Both the position numbers and the translations under genes were made by a program. Under the pieces are notes generated by a model. It had not been told where the DNA came from, did no database searches, and saw only the letters and a program-made list of their open reading frames with translations. A stretch of 57,342 nt of DNA from Penium margaritaceum (Eukaryota; Streptophyta; Zygnematophyceae; Desmidiales; Peniaceae). Shown piece after piece: positions 43,951-55,408 of this stretch (positions within the stretch are counted from its first letter, which is position 1; each line of letters begins with the position of its first letter). The stretch lies in the NCBI GenBank assembly GCA_023375785.1, contig SZWC01000553.1:11586-68927 (forward strand), in the 5' to 3' direction.

Positions 43951-46150
43951 CTTTATGTGTTTCCGTTTGCATCAAACCTCTTGTCGGTATTGAAAGTCAA
44001 GAACCACATCAATCATATCGTGGACCGTGATTTTGGACACTGACAAGAGGTTTGTCGTAAAAGAAGACATGGAGAGGATATTCTAAAGCTTCTAGTCTTT
44101 ATTGACTACATTCACGTCGATACTCATCAACTTATCTCCCTTGCCTTGTGCCTACATAAGGCTCTCATTGGTTCTCCTGAAGCAATGGATGGTTTCCCCA
44201 ATTGAGATGAACCCGTCTTTTTTGCATGGAGAGTGGTGGTTCATATCGGAGTCAAGCCTGTAGGCTCCACACTTGAGCACTCCCGCTACCTTGGTTGTGG
44301 GTATGCTCTCAGTCATTATTTTTTGCAACTCTTTTTTTATCCTTTCTCTTTTCCTTGTTCTTGCCACCATTACCTACATCTTCTCTCCTAAAATCACTAC
44401 TCTCCCATATATAATGTACTTGCTTATGAAAGTTGGAAAACTTCCTAGGAGGCTTTAAACCCTTTCCATCATCACCATTGCCTCTCCCTCAACCACCACC
44501 ACTTCCTTTGCCCTTTTTCTCACAAGAGGAGATACCACCACGACCACCATACTGTGTAGCATAGGCTGAAGTGTTGACCTCACTGCCACTACAATGGATA
44601 GCCTCGTTACATACAACCTCACACACTACCCCATACGCCAGCTCCTCCTCCTTCCAAACGTCCAAGACCGTGATGAGAGGACTTAAGCTTTTAGGGTGCG
44701 CCATAACGAGCATCCTGGGTTTGCATGTTAACATTCATTTATGTGTTCATCTGGATGATTTTATGTTAATATTCATTTATGTCTTCAACTGCACTAGGAT
44801 ATGTGGAATTGAGTTTCCCTCCCTCACTCTTATCTGAATGCGGTTTTGCAGAATGAAGAGGCGATAAGACAAAGCTGTTGATTGCTGCATATGTGCAAAC
44901 TTTGTTTTGGCCTGGGATGCATGTGAGATGCCATGGAGATGGGCATGTTGTGCCGCATGTACTAGTATCACAAGGATTGCAAGTGCTATGGCATTTTTGG
45001 CACTCTATTCTTCATATCCAGGTCCGTCCTTTGGTGGTTCAACCTCTTCTCCAAAAGAAACTTTTCAAGTAGCGAAACACTTTGATGACGATCTTAATTT
45101 GCCATTCCCATAGGAGAAAAATTACCCTTGTGAACTTTGACATGACACCATTGACTTGCTGAAGAGTGAGCGTCGTAGGCATCGTATCCTGTTCATAATC
45201 CCTCAGCCATTAATCACCTAGAAACACAGAAGAATGCACTCTAGCAAATCCAAGATCATGCCTCCAAGTGAAGAACTTATCCTTTTTTGGGCTGAATGAT
45301 CGTACCTCCAAGGACATAGCTTCTCATTGGCCCTTGTTTGAAAAGTGCCAGCACCCGTTGTAGAAGCTGATGGAGCACATAGAGCAGATAGAGCGGATGG
45401 AGCTAGTGCGTCCTGCAAAACAGAGAGGAGAAAAGAGCATGTAGAAGTGTACCTTACAACTAGTCATGGTGAGATCGTTTCATTATCCCTCAGCCATTAA
45501 TCACCTGGAAATGCAGAAGAATGCACTACAGAAAATCCAGGATCATGCCGACAAGTGTAGAACGTACCTCATTAGGGTTAAAGGATCGCACCTCCAAGGA
45601 CATAGCTTCTCATTGGCCCTCGTTTGCTAAGTGCCAGCACCTGCTATTGGAGCTAATGGAGAACATAGAGCACATGGAGCTGATGGAGCTAATGCGTCCT
45701 GCAAAACAGATAGGAGAAAAGAGCGTGTAGAAGTTTAACTCACAACTAGTCATGGTAGACACAGAGTCGTTTGTCATTCAGCCTCAAGTAACAGCCTAGC
45801 AAACAAGGCCGACACATAGCACCTAGCGTCCGATCCTAGTGTTTCAGCTAGGAGGAGATGTTACCATCAAAATCATGGTTCCACGCTGAGGAGTTCTTAG
45901 GAATCACTTCCCTGCAACTTGTCTTTAGTACCTGGTTACTTTTGCACAAGGAGCTAACTCGTGGGACTTTGACCAACCAATGCTTCTTTAGTATCTGCCT
46001 CTGGTGGACAACTCTATTTGGAGGCTCAAAGGTAAGAACTTTAATGACTCATAGGTAAGTGAAAGTTACTTATACTCCTTCAGGCAGTCTCTAGCCTAGG
46101 CGCATAGTGGCTCCTTGGATGAGCCACTTTAGGCACAATCTAGATGTCAT
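43951..46150 (-). repeat. Fold-back unit 1, right arm: inverted gag and LTR
   Basis: Inverted counterpart of the left arm. CAAACCTCTTGTC near 43971 and GACAAGAGGTTTG near 44043 are perfect arms close to the symmetry centre (~44010). Minus-strand gag (44150-45180) contains LDSDMNHHSPCKKDGFISI and LSPLITVLDVWKEEELAYG. The LTR (45190-46150) follows and contains an internal direct duplication of about 285 bp (about 45200-45470 and 45480-45760). Confidence 0.78.
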
Positions 46151-46589
46151 TCTCCCTACCTGCATGGCGCTCTCAGTGACTGTCAATATGTGTCAACCAC
46201 TGATGATCTGATATGTGCCTTGTCCATAGCTGATGTTTGGACATGCACGGGACACACAAGGCATGCACTGCTCCCTTGGAGTAAGTCTCCTAAGTATTGT
46301 CAAGATAGAGAAGGCATGCATTGCTCCATTTGGAGCAAGTCCCCTTGGTCTAAACTAGACAGTTTAGCCAGCAAAAACTACCTAAAAAAACTCTTTATGG
46401 CTTCAATTATCCCGTGTTAGTCTCTGGAGCGAGAGGTCATTGGGTGAAATCCTAGTAAAAGGGCTTATTTTTGTTGTGATCAAAGAGGGGACAAGAAGGT
46501 TCTTAGAGATATCTCAAAACATTACAAGGTTTTTCTTGGTGGTTCGTGCCACTTGGGGGTCATAGAGAGTGCCATGTAGACAGGGGGGG
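46151..46589. repeat. Facing 3'-noncoding arms between diverging LTRs
   Basis: Left end carries the inverted polypurine end of the minus copy (ttctccctacctgcatggc). Right end carries the plus polypurine tract (acagggggg) before the next LTR. Between them lie the family's GCATGCACTGCTCC and AAGTCCCCTTGGTCTAAAC blocks. Noncoding. Confidence 0.65.
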
Positions 46590-47480
46590 ATAATGCACTT
46601 GCGATTGGCACCCAAAGAAACTCATGCAAGGAGCCACTGCGTGCCTACACTATATGCTGGCTCTAAGACTATAAATACCTATCAATTGCATGTGATACAC
46701 TATAGTTCTTAACTTCCAGACTCCTCACAGAGTTGTCCACCAAAGGCAGACGCTAAAGAAGCATTGGTTAGTCTTAGTCCGGGGAGTTAGCTCCTTGTGC
46801 AAAAGTGACCAGGTGCTAGGGACAAAATTGAAGGAAGTGATGCTTATGATTTACACAGAGTGAAACTCTAATTCTGATGGTGATATCTCCTCCTAGTTGA
46901 AACACTAAGAGCAGACATGAAGTGCAATTGTGTCGGCCTTGTTTTACTGTCGGTTCCTTCAGGCCAGTTGACAAAGAATTATGAGCCCACACTGATTAGT
47001 TCTAAGGTACGCTTATGCACACTCTCGCACCCTCTTTGTTTTGCAGTGGGCATCAGTTCCATCAGCTCCATATGCTCCATTAGCTCCAATGGCGAATGCT
47101 TCCACTTAGCAATCAAGGGCCAAGGACAAGCTCTGCCCTTGAAAGTACGACCCTTGGGCCCTAATCAAAATGAGCCTTGCCCTTGGAAACTCGACCTTGG
47201 GTTTGGTGGAGTGCACTCCTCTCCATTTGCAGGTAAACATTGGATTTGAACCTTCAAAACTGGTAGCAAACAACAGCCTACATCAGCCTACATTGGTGGC
47301 AAAAAAGCACAGAAGCAAAGAAGTAGAGAAGAAGTTTGATGTTGCCTAAGACGGTCAGTCTTGAGCTGGTCATTACAACGAGTGTTACTACCGCTGGTCT
47401 TGATGCCGCTTGTACCACTATTACCGCTCTTGGGACAGCTTGACTGACGACATTAAGGGAATCCTTCATAGCAGATCTAA
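46590..47480 (+). repeat. Family I/K LTR (+) and leader
   Basis: The LTR is about 46590-47246, preceded by the polypurine tract. It has a good TATA box (TATAAATA, 46670-46677). ACTGGTAGCAAACAACAGCC after it is the leader or PBS. A short gag start (GTCAGTCTTGAGCTGGTCA) is visible near 47353 before similarity ends. Confidence 0.7.
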
Positions 47481-48780
47481 TAATGGCAACCTCTTCACTT
47501 TCTTATTGATAACTCTTAAAAGTTTGAAGATGGTTTATGGTGTAGTTGAATGAAGTAAGAAGGCTTTGAAAAAATGCATGGATAAGTACTCACTTCATTC
47601 TTTTTTGGCCAGGAGTTGTAATGAGATCGGCCGATATGGTCTCCAAGCCAAGTATGTCTCTTGTATTGGTTGTGGACTAGAGAGGTAGCCTATTAAGGAG
47701 CGAGCATATGGGACTGAAAGGGCATCCGTTGTGCTGAAAAGTACTATGAAATCACTCAAAATTGAGTACATATAGAGCTACAGCTTAGCAAAGTCAGCCC
47801 CTTCTCAAGCCATACCACTTGGCCATGAAGGTTTAGGGTCACATGCTAGAGTCCATAACTTCACACATGAAAGGAAATCCGCCTAGAAATGAGGCTAACC
47901 AATCACACAGGACATAGAATGCTAAAAAATATCCTCTTAGCATACTCCTAGTGTTCTCATAACTCATTGTCCCATGGAGAAGCTTCTTGTGTCCATGGTT
48001 AGCACACAAGGATGTCACCTCAACTAAAAGGGTAAAGAGAGGTACCCTTCTCCTATTCAGCACGTTTTGAAAGGGAAATCCAAGAATGAAGCACGTTTTT
48101 TAGATGTTTGTTCTACCAGGTCTTGACCGTGGACCTCTTGCCTTTCTTTATTAAGGCTAAGGCATGGCGTTGTCGCCCATGGTTTTACAGATACCAGCAG
48201 TCGATGACCATGTAAGGAGAGTGATTTTTTCCTACTCAGTACACTCTCACAATGCAACCCTATAATCAAGGACATTTTTGGAGATTCATCCCACCAGGTC
48301 TTCACCTTGGAACTCTGGTTTTTCTCCTTCCTCTGGCTAAGGCTTGCAGCTGTCGCCCAAGGTGACCCACATACTGGCCGTCGATGAACCCAGAAGTTTG
48401 GAAAGTTCTTGTATTCCAATCAGACAATTTGATTGGCACAAGAGTTGGACCATGGATAGTTTGTCACCTGATCTTCTTATTCGTAAAGTCAGGTCGATAA
48501 TCAACAAGGATTTATTAGTTTCTTAGAACTTAGTCATGTGGACCTGAAAATGAGCGGTATGGCCCAACTCCAAACAAGATCCTATTTTGCCACAAGAATT
48601 TAGGGCTGAGTCCATATCCCTTCATGCAAAACTACTTCTTCTCAGAGGATACTGGTTTGGTGCAAGTTTAAGCAACATACTTGTTAGTGAGAGTAAACTC
48701 CAGGCGCATGGTACCCTCCTGCACCATGTGCCTCATAAAATGATGTGCAATGTCATTGTACTTGGTGTGTGCACGATACT
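47481..48780. other. Unassigned stretch with a 180-bp tandem duplication
   Basis: No gene recognised. A unit of about 180 bp occurs twice in tandem (about 48051-48230 and 48231-48410); anchors such as ACCAGGTCTT and TGTCGCCCA recur at that period. This makes the 120-codon minus-strand frame at 48057-48419 an artefact of the repeat. Confidence 0.55.
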
Positions 48781-50630
48781 ATTGATCGGATAGGTCCATT
48801 GTTTATACCTGACGCTTGGATAGATACAAGACAGAGTAGGCATGCACAGGTGCTTTGGAGTAAGTCCCCTAAGTATTGTCCAGATATACAAGGCATGCAC
48901 TGCTCCTTTGGAACAAGTTCACTTGGTCTAAACTAGATTTTATTGCCACCAAAGGCTTAGACAGTTCAGAGTCAGTCTCTAGAGCCAGAGGTCACATGGT
49001 CAAATGCCACCCTACCGACTTGTTTTCTTTGTGAGCAAAACGTAGAGAGGAAGGTTGTGAGAGACATATCAAGTCATTCAGAGATCTTTCCTGGTGGCTG
49101 GCACCACATGTTGGCAATCACAGAGAGTTACATGTTGGCAAGGGGGATCATATAATCTAGATTACCACCAAAGTTGCTCATATAAGGAGCAGTTGCCCAC
49201 GTAGATTAGATACTTTACCTACAAGTAGAAGTACCTGTTTGTTACCTATGGTTGATTATAGTTCTTATCTTGGAGACTCCCAACGGAGTTGTTCACCAAA
49301 GGTAAATAGTTAAGATGCATTGAGTCTAAGCACCAGGAGTTAGCTTCTCACGATGAAATGACCAGGTATTAAGGACAGAATGCAAGGAAGTCATTCCTTG
49401 TTGCTCAATGTGCAACCTTGATTCCAAGAATGATATCTCCTCCTACTTCACATACAAGGAGCGGGCGGCAATTGCCATTCTGTCAGTCTTGTTTTCTAGT
49501 CCATTGCCTAAAGCCGATTGACAGATACTCATGTCAACCGGCATGAGGCAACAGACTAGAAAACGGTCGGTCTGAGATGCCCATTGTCCATAGCTGACGT
49601 TTGGACATGAACATGTACAACTAGGCATGGAGTGCTCCGTTGAATTACAAACCTTAGTCTGGTACCGGCAGAAAAAGTATGTATTCTCCTTTTGAGCAAC
49701 TCCCCTTGGTCTAAACTTGAAGGCTTAGCAAGTACATACTACCTAAGACATCTCCTTGAAGCATGAATGGTACACACATGATTTATGGAGCAAGAGGTTA
49801 CAATGTCAAGTCCAGCCCCTGTGACTAGTTGTCTTTGTGATTAAAAGAGAAATAGGAAGATTCTCAGAGATATTTCAGAACATTCAAAGCTCCTTATTGG
49901 AAGCTCGTGCCTGCTGGCGGTCACAAAGAGCGCAATGTAGGCAGGGGGGATGATGCAATCTAGAATACTCCAAGAGTAGCCCATCCAAGGAGCCACGACG
50001 CGCCTAGGCTAGAGGTTAACTATAGGACGACAAGTAATTGTCAGTTTCTAGAGGTTGATTACACTTCTTAGCCTTGAGAATCCTCACGGCGTTGCCCACC
50101 AGAGGCAGGCACTAAAGAAGCATTGGTTTATCAAAGCCCTTGGAGTTAGCTGTGTGTGCAGCAGTGACCAGATGCTACAGAAATATTGCAGGGAAGTGAT
50201 TCCTATGAACTTCTCTGTGTTGGACCGTGATTCCAAGGGTAGTATCTCCTACTAGTTGCAATACTCGAAACAAACATCAAGTGCCATTGTGTCGGCTTTG
50301 TTTTCTCATTCGTTACCGCAGGCCAGTTGAGACAGGGTTATGGGCCCACACTGACTTCTCGTAAGGCACGCTTCTGTGCCCTCGCTCTCCCTTTTTGTAT
50401 TGCATTACGCATCAACTCCATCACCTCCATTGACTCCAACAATGGATGAATACTTAGCATACAAGGACAGAAAATGTGGTATACTCTTGGAGGTACGATT
50501 CTTGATTCCTAATCACGATAAGCCTTGTCGTTAGAGGCACGATCTTGGGTTTGCTAGATTGCATTATCGTTTGTTTACAGGTGATGAATGGCTAAGGGAT
50601 AAGCAAGAAATGTGTACCCTCTACACCGAT
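48781..50630 (+). repeat. Two successive 3'-end plus LTR modules of family I/K
   Basis: 3'-noncoding block (48790-49145), polypurine gcaaggggga, partial LTR (49146-49510), an inverted junction (about 49487-49560), a second 3'-noncoding block (49580-49945), polypurine caggggggat, and a fuller LTR (49946-50620). Noncoding. Confidence 0.65.
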
Positions 50631-51600
50631 GCCATTCAACAGTTAACATCAGCCTACATCGGCCTTAATGAAGCTGAGAAGCAGAGAATTAGAGAAGTAG
50701 AGAAGCGCAATGACAACGCCTATGAAGCTCAGTCTTGAGCAGGTCAATGGTATAATTTCACAGGGTTAGGTTTTTCCTTGTGTAAATGGCACTTTCAGAC
50801 CTTCATGAGAGTAATTGGCCTTGTAGAAAATGTTCCTTGGAGAGGAGAGTGAGAAATGGAGAGTTGGTTTGGGACTTTCTAGTGTACTTTGAAGGACTGG
50901 TGCAACATGTGATCTACATGAACTAGGAAATTCATACCAATATGTATGCCATGATCCTCCTCATGGAGCTATTTAGAAGGTTGGGTCCTTTGATTACCGT
51001 CTTGGAGGAGGAGAAGGAGGAGGATCTCACGTATGAGGCAGGGTCTGACTACGTATGCAGTAAGGCCATGCGTTCTAGTTGTAGTGATGCCAATGTTTTG
51101 GCCTATGCTACACAGTAAGATGGTTGTGGTGGAAATTCATCTTCTTCTTAGAGTGGCAATAGAAGCGGAGGTGGTGGAAGAAAAGGCAATGGTGGTGGTG
51201 GAAAGGGTTCAATGACTCCTAGGATGTGTCACAGTTTTCATAAGCCTGGATATTAGGCACGGTAGTTTAGGCCTCCTAAGAAGGTAGATGGAGGCAATGA
51301 TAGTAGGAATGAGAACGAATTGAAAAACATGATGATTGAAAATGTACTCACAACAAAGGAAGTAGCACTGCTCAAATGTGGAGACTACATGCTTGACGCC
51401 AGAACAAACTACCACTTAATACGCAAGAAGGATGGGTTCATCTCCATTGGGGTCACCGAATGTGGCTTCACGTATGCGAATGGCAGCCTTGTCTATTGAC
51501 AAGGCGAGGGAGACAAACTAGTCAACATCGATGTGAATGGTGTCTTGAAGACTTGAATCTATAGAATGTTGTCTGTGTGTTGTCGTTTGTATCAAACCTC
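50631..51600 (+). repeat. Fold-back unit 2, left arm: leader and gag
   Basis: Direct copy of 43000-43975, displaced about 7.62 kb. Decayed gag with MKLSLEQVNG, LGPLITVLEEEKEED and LDARTNYHLIRKKDGFISIG. Stops throughout. Confidence 0.78.
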
Positions 51601-53665
51601 TTGTCGATGTCCAAAACAACAAACCACAACAATCATATCGTGGACCGTAACTTTGGACACTGAAAAGACATTTGTTGTAAAAGAAGGCATGTAGAGGATA
51701 TTCTCAAGCTTCAAGTCTTTAATGACCCCATTTACGTTGATGCTGATCAACTCATCTCCCTTGCTTTGTGCATAGACAACGCTCTCATGTGTACTCCCAA
51801 AGCAACGTTTGGTGTCCTAATGGAGATGAACCCATATTTTTTGCATGGAAAGCAGTGGTTCATACTGGAGTAAAGCCTGTAGGCTCCAGGCTTGAGCACT
51901 GCCACTCCCTTGGTTTTGGGTATGCTCTCGGTCATAATTTTTGTCAATTCTTGTTTATCCTTTCTCTTGCCCTTGTTCTTGCCACCATTACCTCTGTCTT
52001 CTTTCTTGGAATCCCTAATCTCCCATATATAATGTTGTGGGTTACCAAAGTTAAAGAACTTCCTAGGAGGCTTTAAACCCTTTCCATCGCCACCATTGCC
52101 TCTTCCTCCACCACCATTGCATCTTTTTCCCTTATTCTCAGAAGAGGAGATGCCACCGTGACCACCATATTGTGTAGCATAGGCCGAAGTGTTGGCCTCG
52201 CTACCACTACAACGGAAAGCCTCGTTACATACAACCTCACACACTACCCCATACGCCAGCTCCTCCTTCCAACCGCCCAAGACAGTGATAAAAGGACTTT
52301 AGATTTTAGGGGGCGCCATGAGGAGCATCCTATTTTTGCATGTTAACATTCATTTATGTGTTCATGTAGATGATTTATGAGTGCATTCCTTAAAATTGCA
52401 CTAGGGTATCTGGAATTGACTTTCCCTCCCTCACTCTCATCAGAATTAGTTTTTTAAGAATGAAGAGGTGATTAGACAAAGCTGTTATTTGCTGCATATT
52501 TTTGAAGTTTTCATTGGCCTAGGATGCATTGGAGATGCCATGGAGATGGGCATGCTGTGTCGCATGTACTGATGTCACAAGGATTGCAAGTGCTATGAAA
52601 GTTTGAGCACACTATTGTTCATATCCAGCTCCATCCGTTGGTGTTTCAACCTCTTCTCCAAGGAACATTTTCAAGTAGCCACACACTCTGATGATGATCT
52701 TAATCTGCCATTCCCATAAGAGAAAAACTACCCTTGTGAACTTCGACATGCCACCATTGACCTCCTCAAGACTGAGCAAATGCAGAACTTATCCTCCTTA
52801 GGGCTAAAGGATCGTACCTCCAAGGACATAGCTTCTCATTGGCCCTTCCTTGCTAAGTGCCAGCCCCCGCTGTTAGAGCTGATGGAGCACAGAGAGCAGA
52901 TGGAGCTGATGGAGCTAATGCGTCCTGCAAAACAGGGAGGAGAAAAGAGTTTGTAGAAGTGTACCTTACAACTATTCATGATGAAATCCGTTCATTATCA
53001 CTCAGCCATTGATCACCTGGAACACAGAAGAATGCACTATAGCAAACCCAGGATCATGCCTCTAAGTGGAGACCTTATCCTTGTTAGGACTAAAGGATTG
53101 TACCTCAAAGGACATAGCTTCTCATTGGCCCTTTTTTGCTAAGTGCAAGCACCTGGTGTTGGAGCTGATGGAGCACATAGAGCAGATGGAGCTAATGGAG
53201 CTAATGCGTCCTGCAAAATAGAGAGGAGAACAGAATGTGTAGAAGTGTACCTTACAACTAGCCATGCTAGACACTGAACTGTTTGTCAATCAGCCTCAAG
53301 TAACAGAGTAGAAAACAAGGCCAACACATAGCACCTAGAGTCCACTCCAAGTGTTTCAACTAGGAGATATTACCATCAGAATCACGTTTCCACACTGAGC
53401 AGTTCATGGGAGCAGTTCACTTTCCTCCAATTTGTCTTTAGCACCTGGTTACTTTTGCGGAAGGAGCTAACTCGTGGGACTTTGACCAACCAATGTTTCT
53501 TTAGTATCTACCTCTGGTGGATAACTCTATTTGCAGGCTCAAAGGTAAGAAATTTAATGAACCATAGGTAGGTGAAAGGTACTTTTAGTCCTTGAGCTAG
53601 TCTCTAGCCTAGGCGCGTACTGGATCCTTGGATGAGCCACTTTAGGGACAATCTACATTTCATCA
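51601..53665 (-). repeat. Fold-back unit 2, right arm: inverted gag and LTR
   Basis: Symmetry centre near 51640 with the same central bases (ATCATATCGTGGACC) as unit 1. The minus frame 51747-52280 (177 codons) is the longest gag piece of the family: EELAYGVVCEVVCNEAF, a Gly/Lys-rich linker, a degraded knuckle (FFNFGNPQHYIWE) and a protease start with the Asp replaced (LYSSMNHCFPCKKYGF). The LTR (about 52785-53665) has the same internal ~290-bp duplication as unit 1. Confidence 0.78.
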
Positions 53666-55047
53666 TCTTTCAACCTGCATGGCACTCTGTGACCGTCAAT
53701 TGGTGTCGACCACTGATGGTCTGATATGCCCGTTGTCCATAGCTGATTTCTGGACAGGCAAAGGACACACGAGGCATGCACTGCTCCCTTTGAGTAAGTC
53801 TCCTAAGTCTTGTTCAAATAGACAAGGCATGCATTACTCCAATTGGAGCAAGTCCCCTTGGTCTAATCTGGATAGTTTAGCTAGCAAAAACTACCTAGAA
53901 CAACTCCTTATGGCTTAAGTTTTATCGAGATAGTCTTTGGAGCGAAAGGTCACTGGGTGAAATTTAAGTAAAATGACTTATCTTTGTTGTGACCAAAGGA
54001 GGGACAAGAAAGTTCCTAGAGAAATCTCACAATATTCCGAGGTTCTTCTTGGTGATTGGTGCCACTTGGCGGTCACAAATAGTGCCATGTAGACAGGGGG
54101 AATGATGTAATAGAGATTGGTACCCAAAGAAACTCATCCAAGGAGCTACTGTGTGCCTACGCTATAGGCTGGCTCTAAGACTATAATTACTTGTCAATTA
54201 CATGTGATGTATTGTTGTTCATACCTTTCAGACTCCTCACAGAGGTTTCCATCAAAGGCGGACACTAAAGAAGCATTGGTTGGTTTAAGCCCCGGGAGTT
54301 AGCTCCTCGTGCGAAAGTGACCAAGTGCTAAGGACCAAATGGAAAGAAGTGGTTCTTTTCAACTACTTAGTTTGGAACCGTAAATCTAGTGGTGATATCT
54401 CGTTCTAGGTGAAATACTAGGTTCTGACGGGGAGTGCCATTGTGTCAGCCTTGTTTTATAGTCCGTTCCCTCTGGCTGGTTGACAAAGCGTTCTGAGCCC
54501 AGACCGACTAGTTCTAAGGTACGCTTGTGCACACTCTCTCACCCTCTTTGTTTTGTAGAGGACATCACTTCCATCAGCTCCATGTGCTCCATTAGCTCCA
54601 ACAGAAGATGCTTTCACTTAGCAAACAAGGGCGAAGAAGAAGTTCTCCCCTTGGAGGTACAACCCTTTGATCCTAACCAAGACGAGCCTTGCCCTTGGAA
54701 ACACGACCTTGGGTTTAGTGGAGTGCATTTCTCTCCCTTTGCAGGTAAACAACGGCAACCGGGTAATTGACGGGTTTAAACCTTTTAAACTAGTAGCAAA
54801 AAACGGCTTCATCAGCCTACATCAGTCTCAACAAAGCACAGAAAAAGAGAAGTATAGAAGCAGTTTGACAACGCCTATGAAGCTTAGTCTTGATTTCGTC
54901 AATGGTGGCATATCAAAGTTTACAAGGGTGGGTTTTTTCTGGTACAAATGGCAATTTGAGATTTTCATGGAGGTACGCGGCTACCTGAAAATGTTCCTTG
55001 AAGACCACGTACAATCACCAAAGGAGGACCCTAGATATGAAGACTGA
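53666..55047 (+). repeat. 3'-noncoding arms, LTR (+) and gag start
   Basis: 53666-54093 repeats the arrangement of 46151-46589. The LTR at about 54094-54775 ends before CTAGTAGCAAAAAACGGC. The gag N-terminus from 54876 is the best of the family: MKLSLDFVNGGISKFTRVG, then FFWYKWQFEIFMEV, stop at 55045-55047, immediately before an inverted LTR. Confidence 0.75.
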
Positions 55048-55059
55048 TGTCCCTGAGGC

Positions 55060-55408
55060 AACGGACTAGAATATAACACCGCCGTTCCTAGTCTTGCAAC
55101 TAGGAGGAGATATCACACTCAAAATCATCATTCCACACTAAGCAGTTCAAAGGAATCACTTCCTTCCACTGTGTACTAAGCACCTGGTCTATTTTGCATG
55201 AGGAGCTAGCTCCTTGGGCTTAGACCAACCAATGTTTTTTTAGTGCCTACTTTTGGTGGATAGCCCAGTGAGGAGTCTCAAGGGTAAGAAATCTAATGAA
55301 TCACCAACAACTAATAGGTACTTACAGTCCTAGAGCAAGTATATATCCTAGGCGCGTAGTGGCTCCTTGGATGAGCCATATTGTGGGCAAACTGGATTGT
55401 ATCATCCC
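55060..55408 (-). repeat. Truncated 3' LTR of element K
   Basis: Minus-strand LTR lacking its distal part; it begins next to the polypurine tract GGAAGGGGA (minus strand, about 55409-55417). It meets the gag start of the preceding module at about 55050. Confidence 0.7.

Noticed and set aside
48057..48419. 120-codon minus frame with internal repeat
   Set aside because: It is the translation of a 180-bp tandem duplication in noncoding DNA.
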